Shown: piece after piece, positions 18,490 to 28,100 of the stretch
Position numbering within the stretch: the first letter of the stretch is position 1
Layout of the letters: every line of letters begins with the position of its first letter
Origin: Ruegeria sp. HKCCA6707
GTDB taxonomy: Bacteria; Pseudomonadota; Alphaproteobacteria; Rhodobacterales; Rhodobacteraceae
Length of the DNA stretch: 64,000 nt
Reading direction: 5' to 3'
Assembly: GCF_013033515.1 (NCBI RefSeq)
Contig: NZ_WQEG01000004.1
Span: 248,001 to 312,000, forward strand
Notes under the pieces: generated by a model
Told to the model about the DNA's origin: nothing
Database searches by the model: none
The model's input: the letters and a program-made list of their open reading frames with translations, nothing else
Position numbers and translations under genes: made by a program

Positions 18490-18697
18490 GGGACGAGGCG
18501 GCCTTTGGCGTTTGGTCTGGTTTGGCTTGGGAGCGTTGCGGCACCAATCAGAACGCAGCCCAATACCCAAAGCAAGATCGGTTCGAGCATTACTACCTGC
18601 CTGTTGAATTTACCCCACATAAGGAAACCTCTTCGCGGGTTTTATGTGATCGGTCTGTGTTCCAGATCACAAAGGCGGGGCTCCTGGTGCAAAAAAC

Positions 18698-19540
18698 TCA
18701 AAAAAGACCCTGCTCAAGCCATTCTTCGATCTTGTCGCGGCTCACTTCGAAATGCATCGAATCCTCGCGACCCCAGGCCGCCCCCCATACCCATCCTTCA
18801 TCGCGGAAGAAGTCTGCAAGGATTGTTAGGCCAAGCTGTGTTTTTCCGTCGCCAAGGGTATCGAGCACACCGTCAATATTGAGATCGACAGCAAGACCAT
18901 ATGCATGCGCAGAGGCCGATTCAGTCGCCCCTCGGATGCGGCGAACACATAATGAGCCGGCTGTATTGATCCGGGCATAGAGATCGGGGTCTGTGCGTTC
19001 GATGTTCTCGAAAACCGTTCTCAGGGACTCGATTGCCGGTTTCAGCATCCGCACCCGAACCGGCCCAACATCCTCCAACACCAGGTTATCCTGCAGTCGG
19101 GGGTTGGTCATCGACTGGCATTCATCCGTCAATTCCTCGCGCGGCAGGCCAAATGTTTCGCGAAGAAAAGCCGCGCCAGCCAGTTCGAGATCTTCGTTCA
19201 CCTTTTTACGGTCTGCAATCAGCACAACCTGAGCGTATGCGTCTATGATCTCATTCGGTGTCGAACTGTCAAACCCAAAATCATCCGCAGCATCAAGGTT
19301 TTGCTGCTGTAAATACGTCCCACCGCTCTGGCTGCTGGACATCTGCTGAGTCAGGCGTTCGACCTGATTGCGCAAATCCTCTACCTGTTGGCTCAGCATC
19401 TCGATTTCGATCCGCGCGCCCGAGTCGATTGCGGGGCCCTCGAAGTTTTCCTCGAAAGGCATGACCAGAGGAACGACATACCAGAGAATCGGGGCAAGAA
19501 TGATTGCCACGGCCAAGATGATCGCGGGCACGATGCGCAT
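18698..19540 (-). CDS. M15-family D,D-carboxypeptidase-like metallopeptidase (LAS fold), membrane-anchored
   Basis: A 280-residue protein with an N-terminal transmembrane segment (residues 3-27), a coiled coil (44-70; LSQQVEDLRNQVERLTQQM) and a C-terminal peptidase domain. The zinc-ligand signature of M15/VanY-type enzymes is visible: ASAHAYGLAVDLN with His212 and Asp219, and a terminal MHFEVS with His263. The domain resembles the extensin-like/M15C group. Likely substrate is the peptidoglycan stem peptide in the periplasm. It sits between the TPS locus and the T6SS fringe, so its link to either is uncertain; trimming the wall for a secretion apparatus is only a possibility. Confidence 0.78.
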   Translation of the reverse strand: MRIVPAIILAVAIILAPILWYVVPLVMPFEENFEGPAIDSGARIEIEMLSQQVEDLRNQVERLTQQMSSSQSGGTYLQQQNLDAADDFGFDSSTPNEIIDAYAQVVLIADRKKVNEDLELAGAAFLRETFGLPREELTDECQSMTNPRLQDNLVLEDVGPVRVRMLKPAIESLRTVFENIERTDPDLYARINTAGSLCVRRIRGATESASAHAYGLAVDLNIDGVLDTLGDGKTQLGLTILADFFRDEGWVWGAAWGREDSMHFEVSRDKIEEWLEQGLF

Positions 19541-19708
19541 TGCGTGGGTTTTCCTGTTTTCTGCTGCCTTCTAGGTTGAACTTAAAATGCGCCCGCCAAG
19601 TTGTCACCCAATTGCCCTAAAATTGTCTTTCGACTGTGTGACATTCTTCATTGTCGGGTGTTGGGCGCACCGGTAATCTCTGGCTCAAATTGAGAAGGAA
19701 TTGGACAA

Positions 19709-20284
19709 ATGATTGCACTTTCATCCCTGAAACACATCGGCGCTTCGGTGTTTGCTATCGTATGCGCGACCAATATCGCTTTGGCCCAATCTGACGAGCT
19801 GACCGCTGACGAGATTACGGACGCTTTCAACAAGCAAAAAACGCGTGGGCTGGTTCTGGTGCCCTCCACCGCGACCGATGAGACGGCCAATGTCGTGACT
19901 GAAACCACTGTCGCCACAGCGCCCACTGGATATCAACCCGTAGCAGCCGAAGATCAGGTGAACATTCAGGTTCGCTTTGATTTCGCCTCAGCCGCGCTGC
20001 GCGAAGATGAAAAGCCGAAACTGTCGTCCCTGTGCCAGGCCATGAAGAATGTGGACGTGAACGTCTTTCAGATCATCGGCCACACCGACAGCGCCGGTTC
20101 GGCGGAATACAACCAGAACCTGTCTTTGCTGCGCGCCAAGGAAGTTAAGCGCTTTCTGATCAGCGATTGCGGCATCGCAGAAGAGCGGCTGGAGGTTTTG
20201 GGCCTCGGCGAGGCCGAACCTCTGAACAAAGCTGATCCACGTGCTGACGAAAATCGCCGCGTTGAATTCCAGGCCCTTGGCTGA
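19709..20284 (+). CDS. OmpA-family periplasmic/outer-membrane peptidoglycan-binding protein
   Basis: A 191-residue exported protein with a signal peptide ending near NIALAQ. Residues 85-191 form an OmpA C-terminal domain: VRFDFASAALRED, IIGHTDSAGSAEYNQNLSLLRAKEV and a closing DENRRVEF, the set of residues that binds diaminopimelate in peptidoglycan. The region between is acidic and Thr-rich. An AAGGA ribosome binding site precedes the ATG. It is followed by the PpkA-type kinase 38 bases later on the same strand, suggesting cotranscription and a structural or sensory role beside the T6SS. Confidence 0.85.
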   Translation: MIALSSLKHIGASVFAIVCATNIALAQSDELTADEITDAFNKQKTRGLVLVPSTATDETANVVTETTVATAPTGYQPVAAEDQVNIQVRFDFASAALREDEKPKLSSLCQAMKNVDVNVFQIIGHTDSAGSAEYNQNLSLLRAKEVKRFLISDCGIAEERLEVLGLGEAEPLNKADPRADENRRVEFQALG

Positions 20285-20322
20285 TTTATAATCTGCTAAA
20301 CACCTAAAAAACTGAGGACAGC

Positions 20323-22527
20323 ATGACTGAATCCCGCGCAGGCGACCTGTTTCAGCCGGGCGATCTGGTGAACAATACTTATCGGATCGAGGCCATTCTT
20401 GGGCGGGGCGGTACATCTGACGTCTATCGGGCCCGCTCTGAGATTTCAGGGCGGCTCGCAGCGCTGAAAGTTCTGAAGGCCGAATTTTCAAGCAATGACG
20501 ACTACCTCGTTCTGCTGACCCGGGAAGAGGAAATTCGCGATATCCGCCATGATGCGGTTGTCCGGTATTCCGAGAACAACCGCACCGCAGATGGGCATGT
20601 CTATCTGGTGATGGACTATGTGGATGGCCCTGGCCTGGATCAGAAATTGCGCCAAGGTCCGATGTCTGCGGCGGACATACTGACCGTTTGCAAACGTGTT
20701 TGCGAAGGGCTCGAGGCCGCCCACGCGCGTAAGATTGTCCACCGCGACCTGAGCCCTGACAACATCATTTTGCGTGATGGGGATCCCGCGCAGGCTGTGA
20801 TCATTGATTTCGGAATTGCAAAAGACACGAATCCGGGTGCAGAAACCATCGTCGGTGGAGAATTTGCGGGTAAATACGCCTATGCAGCCCCCGAACAGCT
20901 TTCGGGCAAAACGGATCAGCGCACGGACATCTATTCTCTGGGCGCTCTGCTGCTGGCCAACTTCCGTGGGCAAAAGGCCGATGCCGGGCGCAACCTTTTG
21001 GAAGTTGTCGAGAACAAGAAACAGCCGCTGGACACGAGCGGTGTACCGGAACCTTTGAAGGCTATCATCGACAAGATGACGGCGCCCAATCCCGATGAGA
21101 GGTACCAAACCGCCAGCGACGTGCTGCGCGCTTTGGCGTCTGCGCGGTCAGGCCCTTCTGTCGAAGCCGAGAGCGAAGACGACGCGACAATTATCGTTCC
21201 GAAAAGCCAGTCCGCGCCAGCGCCGGAATCGGCGAAGGCCCCGTCCGAACCCGCCCCGGCCCCGCGCAACACGAGCTCAAAGCCTGCGAAGGCCGGTCAA
21301 ACCAAGAAGTCGCGCGGGGGACTGGTTGCAGTTGTTGGCGTTCTGGCCGTCGCAGGTATTGGTGCTGGTGGTTACTTCGGCGGTGCATTTGACGGCTTCC
21401 TGGCCCCGTCCTATCCCGTCGCGGCACCCTATACACTTGTGGCAGACAAACGCGCCGACCTTCCGCCGCGCGTCGTGGGCTTTGTTCCTTCAGAAGATGT
21501 TCGTGATGCCTTGACCAGCGACATGACCGCCGAAGGTGGCGAAGTCGATCTGACCCTGGCTTCGGGCGACATTTCCGAGAATTGGGGCAGCGCTGTCACT
21601 GAAATCGTCGACTCGGTCATGGAAATGGACGAATGGCGACTGGTGGTGAACGGGAATGAAGCGAGGCTGACCGGCCAAACCAGCAACGAAACCCTGCATG
21701 GCGCGTTGGAGCAGCTGTACTCGGCTGGCCTTCCTGCTGGGCTAGAAGGCTCTGTCGAGCTGGAGCTTGAGCCCTTGTTCCTACCCGCCGCCGATATTCG
21801 CCCGGTCCTGAACGGTCTGGCTGATTGCGGGCCGCTTGAGCTGGTCGATGCCCCGGCCACAGGTTACGGTCCCGAGACAGCGATCAGAGTCAGCGGTACG
21901 CTTGCATCCCAGGACAGTATGATTGGATTGCAGACCGCGTTAAATGCGATTGCCGGTGGTCGGCCTATTGATTTGGGTCAGGTCAATTTGCTTAACCCAA
22001 CCCTGTGTTTGATCGAAAATTTCCTTCCAAGCGCTCCGTCGAGCGATATTTCAATCGCATTTTTCAATGGGGAAGAAAACAACAGCCCGAACCCATCCGG
22101 GGATTTCGTTGTCGGGCAAAATCCAGTGATTGATGTCGATCTGCCCGGTGACGTGCAGGATGGTTACTTGTCTGTGTCCGTGCTCGATGTGTCTGGCAAC
22201 GTCTTTCACCTGATCCCGAACGTGACACGGCAGGAAAACAGTATCTCAGCTCTGCGAAATGGTGAAACGGGTCCGATGTCGGTTCGGGTTGCCTATTCGA
22301 TCCCCGAAAGTCGCGAGAACGGTGGCATCGCGTTTCAAGTCGATGACAGTGCGTTGGGCAAAAGCAAAGTGATTGTCCTGCACACCGACAACCAGCTGTT
22401 CGACACGCTCCGGCCCACAACCGAATCCGCTGCGGGTTATGCCGAAGCGCTTCGGGAACAGGATCGGAACGTCGACACGCAGATCCTGTCCTTGGATAGC
22501 CGCATCCTGACAACTCTGGAACAATAG
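20323..22527 (+). CDS. ppkA: PpkA-type serine/threonine protein kinase of the T6SS, with periplasmic sensor region
   Basis: A 734-residue Hanks-type kinase. The catalytic domain occupies about residues 20-285: LGRGGTSDVYRA, Lys in AALKVLKAEF, HRDLSPDN, DFGIAKD and APEQLSGKTD. A low-complexity Pro/Ala linker is followed by one transmembrane helix (about 333-352), then about 380 periplasmic residues. These contain a region resembling BON-type folds and a DUF4384-like segment (YLSVSVLDVSGNVFHLIPN). In Pseudomonas PpkA phosphorylates the FHA protein Fha1 to switch on the H1-T6SS; the FHA protein TagH and the opposing phosphatase are encoded nearby on the other strand. A GAGGA ribosome binding site precedes the start. 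Its periplasmic half resembles that of the protein at 56953. Confidence 0.9.
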   Translation: MTESRAGDLFQPGDLVNNTYRIEAILGRGGTSDVYRARSEISGRLAALKVLKAEFSSNDDYLVLLTREEEIRDIRHDAVVRYSENNRTADGHVYLVMDYVDGPGLDQKLRQGPMSAADILTVCKRVCEGLEAAHARKIVHRDLSPDNIILRDGDPAQAVIIDFGIAKDTNPGAETIVGGEFAGKYAYAAPEQLSGKTDQRTDIYSLGALLLANFRGQKADAGRNLLEVVENKKQPLDTSGVPEPLKAIIDKMTAPNPDERYQTASDVLRALASARSGPSVEAESEDDATIIVPKSQSAPAPESAKAPSEPAPAPRNTSSKPAKAGQTKKSRGGLVAVVGVLAVAGIGAGGYFGGAFDGFLAPSYPVAAPYTLVADKRADLPPRVVGFVPSEDVRDALTSDMTAEGGEVDLTLASGDISENWGSAVTEIVDSVMEMDEWRLVVNGNEARLTGQTSNETLHGALEQLYSAGLPAGLEGSVELELEPLFLPAADIRPVLNGLADCGPLELVDAPATGYGPETAIRVSGTLASQDSMIGLQTALNAIAGGRPIDLGQVNLLNPTLCLIENFLPSAPSSDISIAFFNGEENNSPNPSGDFVVGQNPVIDVDLPGDVQDGYLSVSVLDVSGNVFHLIPNVTRQENSISALRNGETGPMSVRVAYSIPESRENGGIAFQVDDSALGKSKVIVLHTDNQLFDTLRPTTESAAGYAEALREQDRNVDTQILSLDSRILTTLEQ

Positions 22528-22546
22528 GAACGGGTGCGCTGATATC

Positions 22547-23779
22547 ATGCCCTGCTTTTGCAAATCCAACGCGACCACCCTGCCCAACCTGAGGCCAACG
22601 GCGAACCTGTCGGTGCGCGCAGTGCCGCCACAGATGATGAAGCTTTTGTCGTTGCTGGGTCTGCAGGGCAATGCCAGCAGTCAGGCGCGCGCGGATCTGA
22701 AACTGAACGCGATGCTGCCTGATATGACGCCTGACATGTATATGCGGGCGACCATGAATGCCAAGGCCCCCAATGTCGCTCTGCCAGCTATCTTGCCAAC
22801 TGACGGTGGTGGAGCGATCTCAATGATGATGAAACTGGTCGCCGCCGGTTTCCCGCTGACCAACACGCGCGCCTTTCTGGCAGAGATACAGCAAGCGGTG
22901 ATGAGCCTTGCGGCAAATGTCCTGCCCGCCGCGCAGAACATGCCCAAGATACCGGGGCCTCAGCTGCAAAACATGACCTTGGCAGCCAATATGACACTGG
23001 CGTTGCGTGCGCGTGGGATCTGTCCGATGGCGCTTGCAGGGCTCGATTATTCTTATGAGGCGGCCATGGAAGTTGGTGAGGCTGGATCGCGAGGCACCTG
23101 TTCTGCGGCCCTGAACTTCGCGGCCTCCCTGCCTCGTATCACGCTCCCGCCCTTTGCCTTGCCGCGCCCCAAACTTGATCTGTCGAGACAGCTTGCCTTG
23201 CTGGCCCCGGCGGCAGCGGCACCGGCGAGCATGGGTCTGCCTCCGGTTTCGGATCCGAACATGATGCGGGCGCTGTTGGGGCAGTTGGCGGCGCTTTCGG
23301 CGATACCGGTCCCGAACTTGCCGGTTTCATTGGATGAGCTGATGGCCATGGCTGATCAGCTCAAGGATCTTGCAACGATTCAAGAGGCCTTTGGCCCCGA
23401 CGCGCTGACGCCCAGCGGTATTGCCCGGGTTAACGCGATGCTCAGATACATGGCGCGGTTGCATGTCCCTGTCCCGCTGGAAGCTCAGGCGCTGCAATTG
23501 CAACTGGATGCGCTGCCCAAGCTGGAAGACGTCACACAAGGGGCACAGACCGCACAAAGCGGTGCGATGAACCTCGCAGCTTCAATGCGTGTTCAACCCC
23601 CAGCGGTGCCGATCCTTCCGATCCTCCAGGCGCTGGCGAAAATGGCCAAATCCCTGCCGGGACTGCCACTTGGGCCTTGCGACGCCTGCACCACAGATAT
23701 TGGATCAGTGCGCGACAGCCTGAGCAGCATGAAACTGCCGCCAGCCCCAGCCATCCCGCCGTTGCCGCAGATGTTCTAG
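22547..23779 (+). CDS. Unrecognised Met/Ala/Pro-rich protein linked to the T6SS
   Basis: A 410-residue protein I do not recognise. It starts 19 bases after the kinase gene and is probably cotranscribed with it. Composition is heavily Ala, Leu, Met and Pro, with no signal peptide or clear transmembrane helix. Short repeating phrases occur, such as MTLAANMTLALRAR, ALLAPAAAAPASMGLPP and LPPAPAIPPLPQMF. Cysteines near the N-terminus (PCFCKS), the middle (GICPM, GTCSA) and the C-terminus (GPCDACTT) could form bonds or bind metal. It ends one base before the convergent phosphatase gene. A secreted substrate or a structural partner are both possible; no function is claimed. Confidence 0.7.
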   Translation: MPCFCKSNATTLPNLRPTANLSVRAVPPQMMKLLSLLGLQGNASSQARADLKLNAMLPDMTPDMYMRATMNAKAPNVALPAILPTDGGGAISMMMKLVAAGFPLTNTRAFLAEIQQAVMSLAANVLPAAQNMPKIPGPQLQNMTLAANMTLALRARGICPMALAGLDYSYEAAMEVGEAGSRGTCSAALNFAASLPRITLPPFALPRPKLDLSRQLALLAPAAAAPASMGLPPVSDPNMMRALLGQLAALSAIPVPNLPVSLDELMAMADQLKDLATIQEAFGPDALTPSGIARVNAMLRYMARLHVPVPLEAQALQLQLDALPKLEDVTQGAQTAQSGAMNLAASMRVQPPAVPILPILQALAKMAKSLPGLPLGPCDACTTDIGSVRDSLSSMKLPPAPAIPPLPQMF

Positions 23780-23780
23780 G

Positions 23781-24503
23781 TCAGAGAACGTCCACCACGA
23801 TCACGCTGATATTGTCAGCCCCGCCACCATCCAGAGCAACTTGGATCAACTGATCCGCAACCGTTTCAATCGGCATCTCGGTCAGGGCCTTCTCGAGCAT
23901 CGAGAAAGTGGCATATTTGCTAAGCCCGTCCGAGCAGATCAGGAAACGGTCGCCGGGCTGAACCTTGCCGCGGATTTTGTCCAGCTCCAACGTGTCACCA
24001 ACGCCAACCGCGCGGGTGATAGCATTGGATTGCGGATGTTGTTCGGCCTCGTCCCAGCTCATTTGTCCGGCCAGAACCAGATCGGCAACAACCGAATGGT
24101 CAGTCGTAAGCATCTGGATTTTGCGCTCCCGCAACAGGTAAATCCGGCTATCCCCCGCCCAGAGCCCTACAAAATGCCCATTGGCGAGCATGATGCACGC
24201 GACCGTAGTGCCAATCGTGCCACCGCCTCGAGCCTCGGATTCCTGACGGATCACGCCATGCGCTTTCTGGATCGCATCGCGCAAGGCCGACAAACTCTCG
24301 GTCGGAGGCAATCCCGGCGGCATCGCGGCAACCATGTCGGCCACCAGGCGGCTGGCATAGTCGCCCGCCTCATAGCCCCCCATGCCGTCAGCAACCAGCC
24401 AAAGGCTTTCCTCTGGCAGCGCCAGCACCGAGTCTTCGTTGACCTTGCGCTTTAGCCCGACATGGCTGCGGGCGCTGTACCGAACGCGGTGACTTGAATT
24501 CAT
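23781..24503 (-). CDS. pppA: PP2C-family protein phosphatase of the T6SS (PppA/Stp)
   Basis: A 240-residue PP2C phosphatase. The chosen ATG at 24503 overlaps the tagF stop as ATGA; a start 7 codons upstream is less likely. Metal-binding motifs are complete: VNEDSVLALP, LVADGMGGYEAG, a GTTVACI block, LWAGDSRIYLLR, ICSDGLSKYA and GGGADNISVIVV. In Pseudomonas PppA reverses PpkA phosphorylation of the FHA protein and silences T6SS assembly. It is the last gene of the 31-kb minus-strand operon and is convergent with the gene downstream of the kinase, so kinase and phosphatase lie on opposite strands. Confidence 0.92.
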   Translation of the reverse strand: MNSSHRVRYSARSHVGLKRKVNEDSVLALPEESLWLVADGMGGYEAGDYASRLVADMVAAMPPGLPPTESLSALRDAIQKAHGVIRQESEARGGGTIGTTVACIMLANGHFVGLWAGDSRIYLLRERKIQMLTTDHSVVADLVLAGQMSWDEAEQHPQSNAITRAVGVGDTLELDKIRGKVQPGDRFLICSDGLSKYATFSMLEKALTEMPIETVADQLIQVALDGGGADNISVIVVDVL

Positions 24504-25186
24504 ATTGGTCTGGCCTCGGTCCATAATGCGGCGTGAAGATTGAACAGGCCTTGCAGGTTTGGCCCTTCCGGCAAACCTTCACAGACCATCAGCCTTGGCA
24601 CCCCGTCGATTTCAGTGCTCCAAACACTTGGGGTGCGATATCGTTGCGATGCCAACCCGGATGCGAAATCCGGCAGCAAACTGTCGGACGCTTCACCGCG
24701 TGTCAGGACCATCGTATTTCCATGTTCCCGGACGGGCGCTGCAGGTTGTTGGACGGGCGCGGCAATTTCCGCCAAACCCGCCTCAAGCTTGTCGCGGGTC
24801 ATGTCATCTTCTAACGCGGCCAAAGCCAAGTCTTCAAGCTTCCGGTAGGTGTCCAATGACCGGAAATGCGCCAGCAGGGCCGAACCTTCGTTTGACAATG
24901 GCGCGACCAGTGTCAGGGGAAAACGGCGACCGACCCGATCAACCGACGGCATCAGCACGCCCAACATCTTTTGCGGACCGGCCAGCCCCGGCGACAGGCA
25001 AAACCTCCAGATCGGGCTGGACATATAATGCTGGTCCCACGCCTGACCTAGGGATTGCGCCGCGTCCAGCATGCTGCGCTGTATCCAAGTATCCCAGGGC
25101 TGCACGAAACTCGGCGGAACGCCCAGTCGAAAAAAATCCCCGACCGAGGGCATTTTGCCAAAAGCGCCAAAGCCCGCCTGCTGCAT
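24500..25186 (-). CDS. tagF: T6SS-associated protein TagF/ImpM
   Basis: A 228-residue TagF protein. The start is typical (GFGAFGKMPSVGDFFR), followed by FVQPWDTWIQ, SSPIWRFCLSPG and MLGVLMPSVDRVGRRFPLT, all conserved in the ImpM family. TagF represses T6SS activity after translation, apparently by binding the FHA protein. In Agrobacterium-type clusters TagF and PppA are fused; here they are separate but overlap by 4 bases. The start codon overlaps the tssM stop as TGATG. Confidence 0.93.
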   Translation of the reverse strand: MQQAGFGAFGKMPSVGDFFRLGVPPSFVQPWDTWIQRSMLDAAQSLGQAWDQHYMSSPIWRFCLSPGLAGPQKMLGVLMPSVDRVGRRFPLTLVAPLSNEGSALLAHFRSLDTYRKLEDLALAALEDDMTRDKLEAGLAEIAAPVQQPAAPVREHGNTMVLTRGEASDSLLPDFASGLASQRYRTPSVWSTEIDGVPRLMVCEGLPEGPNLQGLFNLHAALWTEARPI

Positions 25187-28100
25187 CAGAACGACTTGGG
25201 GCAGCTGAACTGTTGCAGCGCCGGCAGTGCAAAGGGGTTGATGACCGATCCCGACTGCAACTGGAAGATCGCGATGCGACCGCCCACGTTAAAGATCACT
25301 TTCTTGCGGTCCGAAACATTCGTGCGGCGCACCTCTGCCGCATCCAGCAGACGGAACCACGCCCAGGGGCCATCCTTGGACAGCACACTTTCAATGTTGC
25401 GTTTTTCCGGGTCAAAGCTCACCCGCGCCAACCCGACCGGCCCCGGCCAGGTCACCGCCAAGGGCGATGGCAGTCCGCCACGGTGACGGAACTCAAGCGA
25501 TTGGCCGTCGATCTCAAGCTTTACACCTTTTGCCTTCGGGTCCAGCGCTTCGGGCATGATCTGAAACTGGATCTGAGGCTGCGGACCTGCGGCAAAGAAC
25601 GCCTCTTTGATTTCGGCGGCGTTCTGGAATTGGGTCAGGACAGCCTGGCTAATCCCAAGATCGGCCTCGTTGACACCGGATTTCCAAGACCATGGCCGGG
25701 TGCGCATATCTACGTGTTTGGCCAGATTTTGCGTAAAAAACGTGTCGATCAAACCCTGCGGGCCGAACAGCTTGCCAAAATCGCCCATCGCCACATCAGC
25801 GCCCGAGCGGCGGTTGAACGGATACCGATCGGTAACCACCTGTTCGCAGAACGGCAGAACATTGGCCTGCCAACGCGCATTGATCGACGCCCGGGTGCTG
25901 TCCGAGGTGATCCCTGACGATCCGTCGATGATCTGTACGGCCCAGCGTTCCATCGGGCCGGGTATGCGGGCGGCCTCTTGCTGGAACTGCTGCAACGCCT
26001 GACCGGTCTCACCGCCTGAAACGCCACTGAACGACATTTTGTTCAGCTCTTGATACACGCCGGTTAGCGAGCCCATCAGCATATCCAATTGCGAAGGTTG
26101 CCCCTCTTGTGAATCGACCAGCTGATGCAGCCAGGAAAAGCGATCCTGCACGTACTGGCCCGGTTCCTGCACCGGTTCGGAGTTTCCAACGCCGCTGGAC
26201 TTGGCCAACGCTTCAAGCAGGATCTGGGTTTGAACCGATGTGGCCGACTGCAATTCAAGGCTTGCAGCGTTTGACAAGCCCTCGTTCAGAGCGCCACTAT
26301 CCGCTAAAAGCGATTTGCTTTCGGTCAGCTTGGTTTCATCTGAAATCGAATTCAGAATGTTAACGATCGGGGAGGTTGGGCCCGACAGAACGTTCGTCAC
26401 CTCAACCGCGTGGCTGAGGCTTTCCATCGGAACAATGTCGATATCACCGAGCATAGCATCATAGCGGGCGATATAGTCGTTGTAATAGAGATCCAGAACA
26501 TCCCGGCTGAGCGCAGCAAGCGCCTGTTCGGTCTGTTCGGCCTCACCACGCGGGCCCAATACCCAGCTTTCCTTCTGCACCCGTTTCGCGACGCCGAGGG
26601 CTTCGCCCAGCAAAACATCGTTGAACCCGGAATGCGTGAAGATCCCTTCGATGCCCTCATTCAGCGGTTTACCCGAGGAGCGGACCAGAACACGGCCCAC
26701 TGCGGGCCCACCAACATCCGTGATCCGCCATTCTGGAAGCGCTGTTGCCGCGGGGCTAGAGATGATGCCGTTGTAAACACGCTGTGCCAAAGGCAGTTCC
26801 GACAGGATGCCCTGAATTTGATCGACCATCGGGCCGTTCAGCGCCACCTCTTGCATTGGCTGGCTGAGCAGCGCATCCAGGTGATCGTTCAGATCAGTGC
26901 GCAACTCTTCCCGCGACGGACCAGGGAAGGACACTGTCCAATCGATATTCATCCATTCCTTGACCAGATCCTGGTTCATAGGCCCCTGCAACCCCAGCAT
27001 CAGATACACTTTCAACGCTTCGTACAGAACGTCGGGGTTGTTGATATTGGCGGCCATCTGTTCTTCCAGACGTAGCAATAGCCGCGGCAGCAAACGCTGG
27101 TTCAACGCAGCGCGATAGGTTTGCGCTGCCTGCGTGCCAATCACATCGCCCTGATACAGCCCATAGGTCAGGCGCCGTTCCGGTGCTGGGTCGGACAGTG
27201 TCGGATTGGCGGGCAGGTCGCGCAGGGAATTCAACGCCGCAACAACCGGCACCAGATCAGTATCGCCCACCGGGCTGGGTGGCAGGGTCGCAGCCGCTGC
27301 CTGATAGGCCGATACGCCCTCTTGCGCTTCGGCGATCAGATCAGAATTGCCCATAAAGCTGCGCACCAGCAACCCGCCGACGGCAATCGCTGCCAGCAAA
27401 GTGGCCGCAATCGACGCCCATTTGGTGATTTTGTATCGCCGCTCGACCTTGTCATCGGCGCTGACCAGACCTGCCTCGCGAAAGATGACCTGATCAAAGA
27501 GCCGCGTCAGGAAATACGACCGACCTGAACCCTGCCCGGACCCGATGGCCTGACGTCCGATACCGAAGGTGCGCGCCATGCCCAGCATTAGCCGGTCAAT
27601 CGGAGTACCTTCTTGCGTGCCAGACGTGAAATACACGCCGCGCAGCATGTGGCGATGTTGATATCGGCTGTCCTGAAACACTTCGGTCAGGAATTCATGC
27701 GCCACTTTGCGGACCGAAGCGACCTGCATCGGGAAACCTGCGATCAGCGCACGGCGCTGCGGATCGGTCTCGGTCTGCATACGCTCCAGCGACTGAGCAT
27801 TAAGACGCCCCAGCAACAAAGTAAATTCTTCGTCAAAAGCCGCGACCGGTGATTGTTCGCTGCGCGACTTGTCCAATGGCAGAGTGAAACCCCAGACCTG
27901 TTCGCGATCTTCCTTGCCCAGATTGTCAAAGAACTCGGCAAAACCCGCGATCAGGTCTGCCTTGGTAAAGAGGATATAGACCGGGAACCGCACGCCCAAC
28001 TTCTCGCGCAGCTCTTCCAGTCGACGGCGCACTGCTTTGGCGTGTTCTTGTTGCGTCACCTCATCTTGCAGCGACAGATCAGACAGGGAAATCGCGATCA

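Noticed and set aside
23772..23790. Short palindrome at the convergent stops of the kinase operon and pppA
   Set aside because: Only five to six bases per arm; too weak for a terminator.
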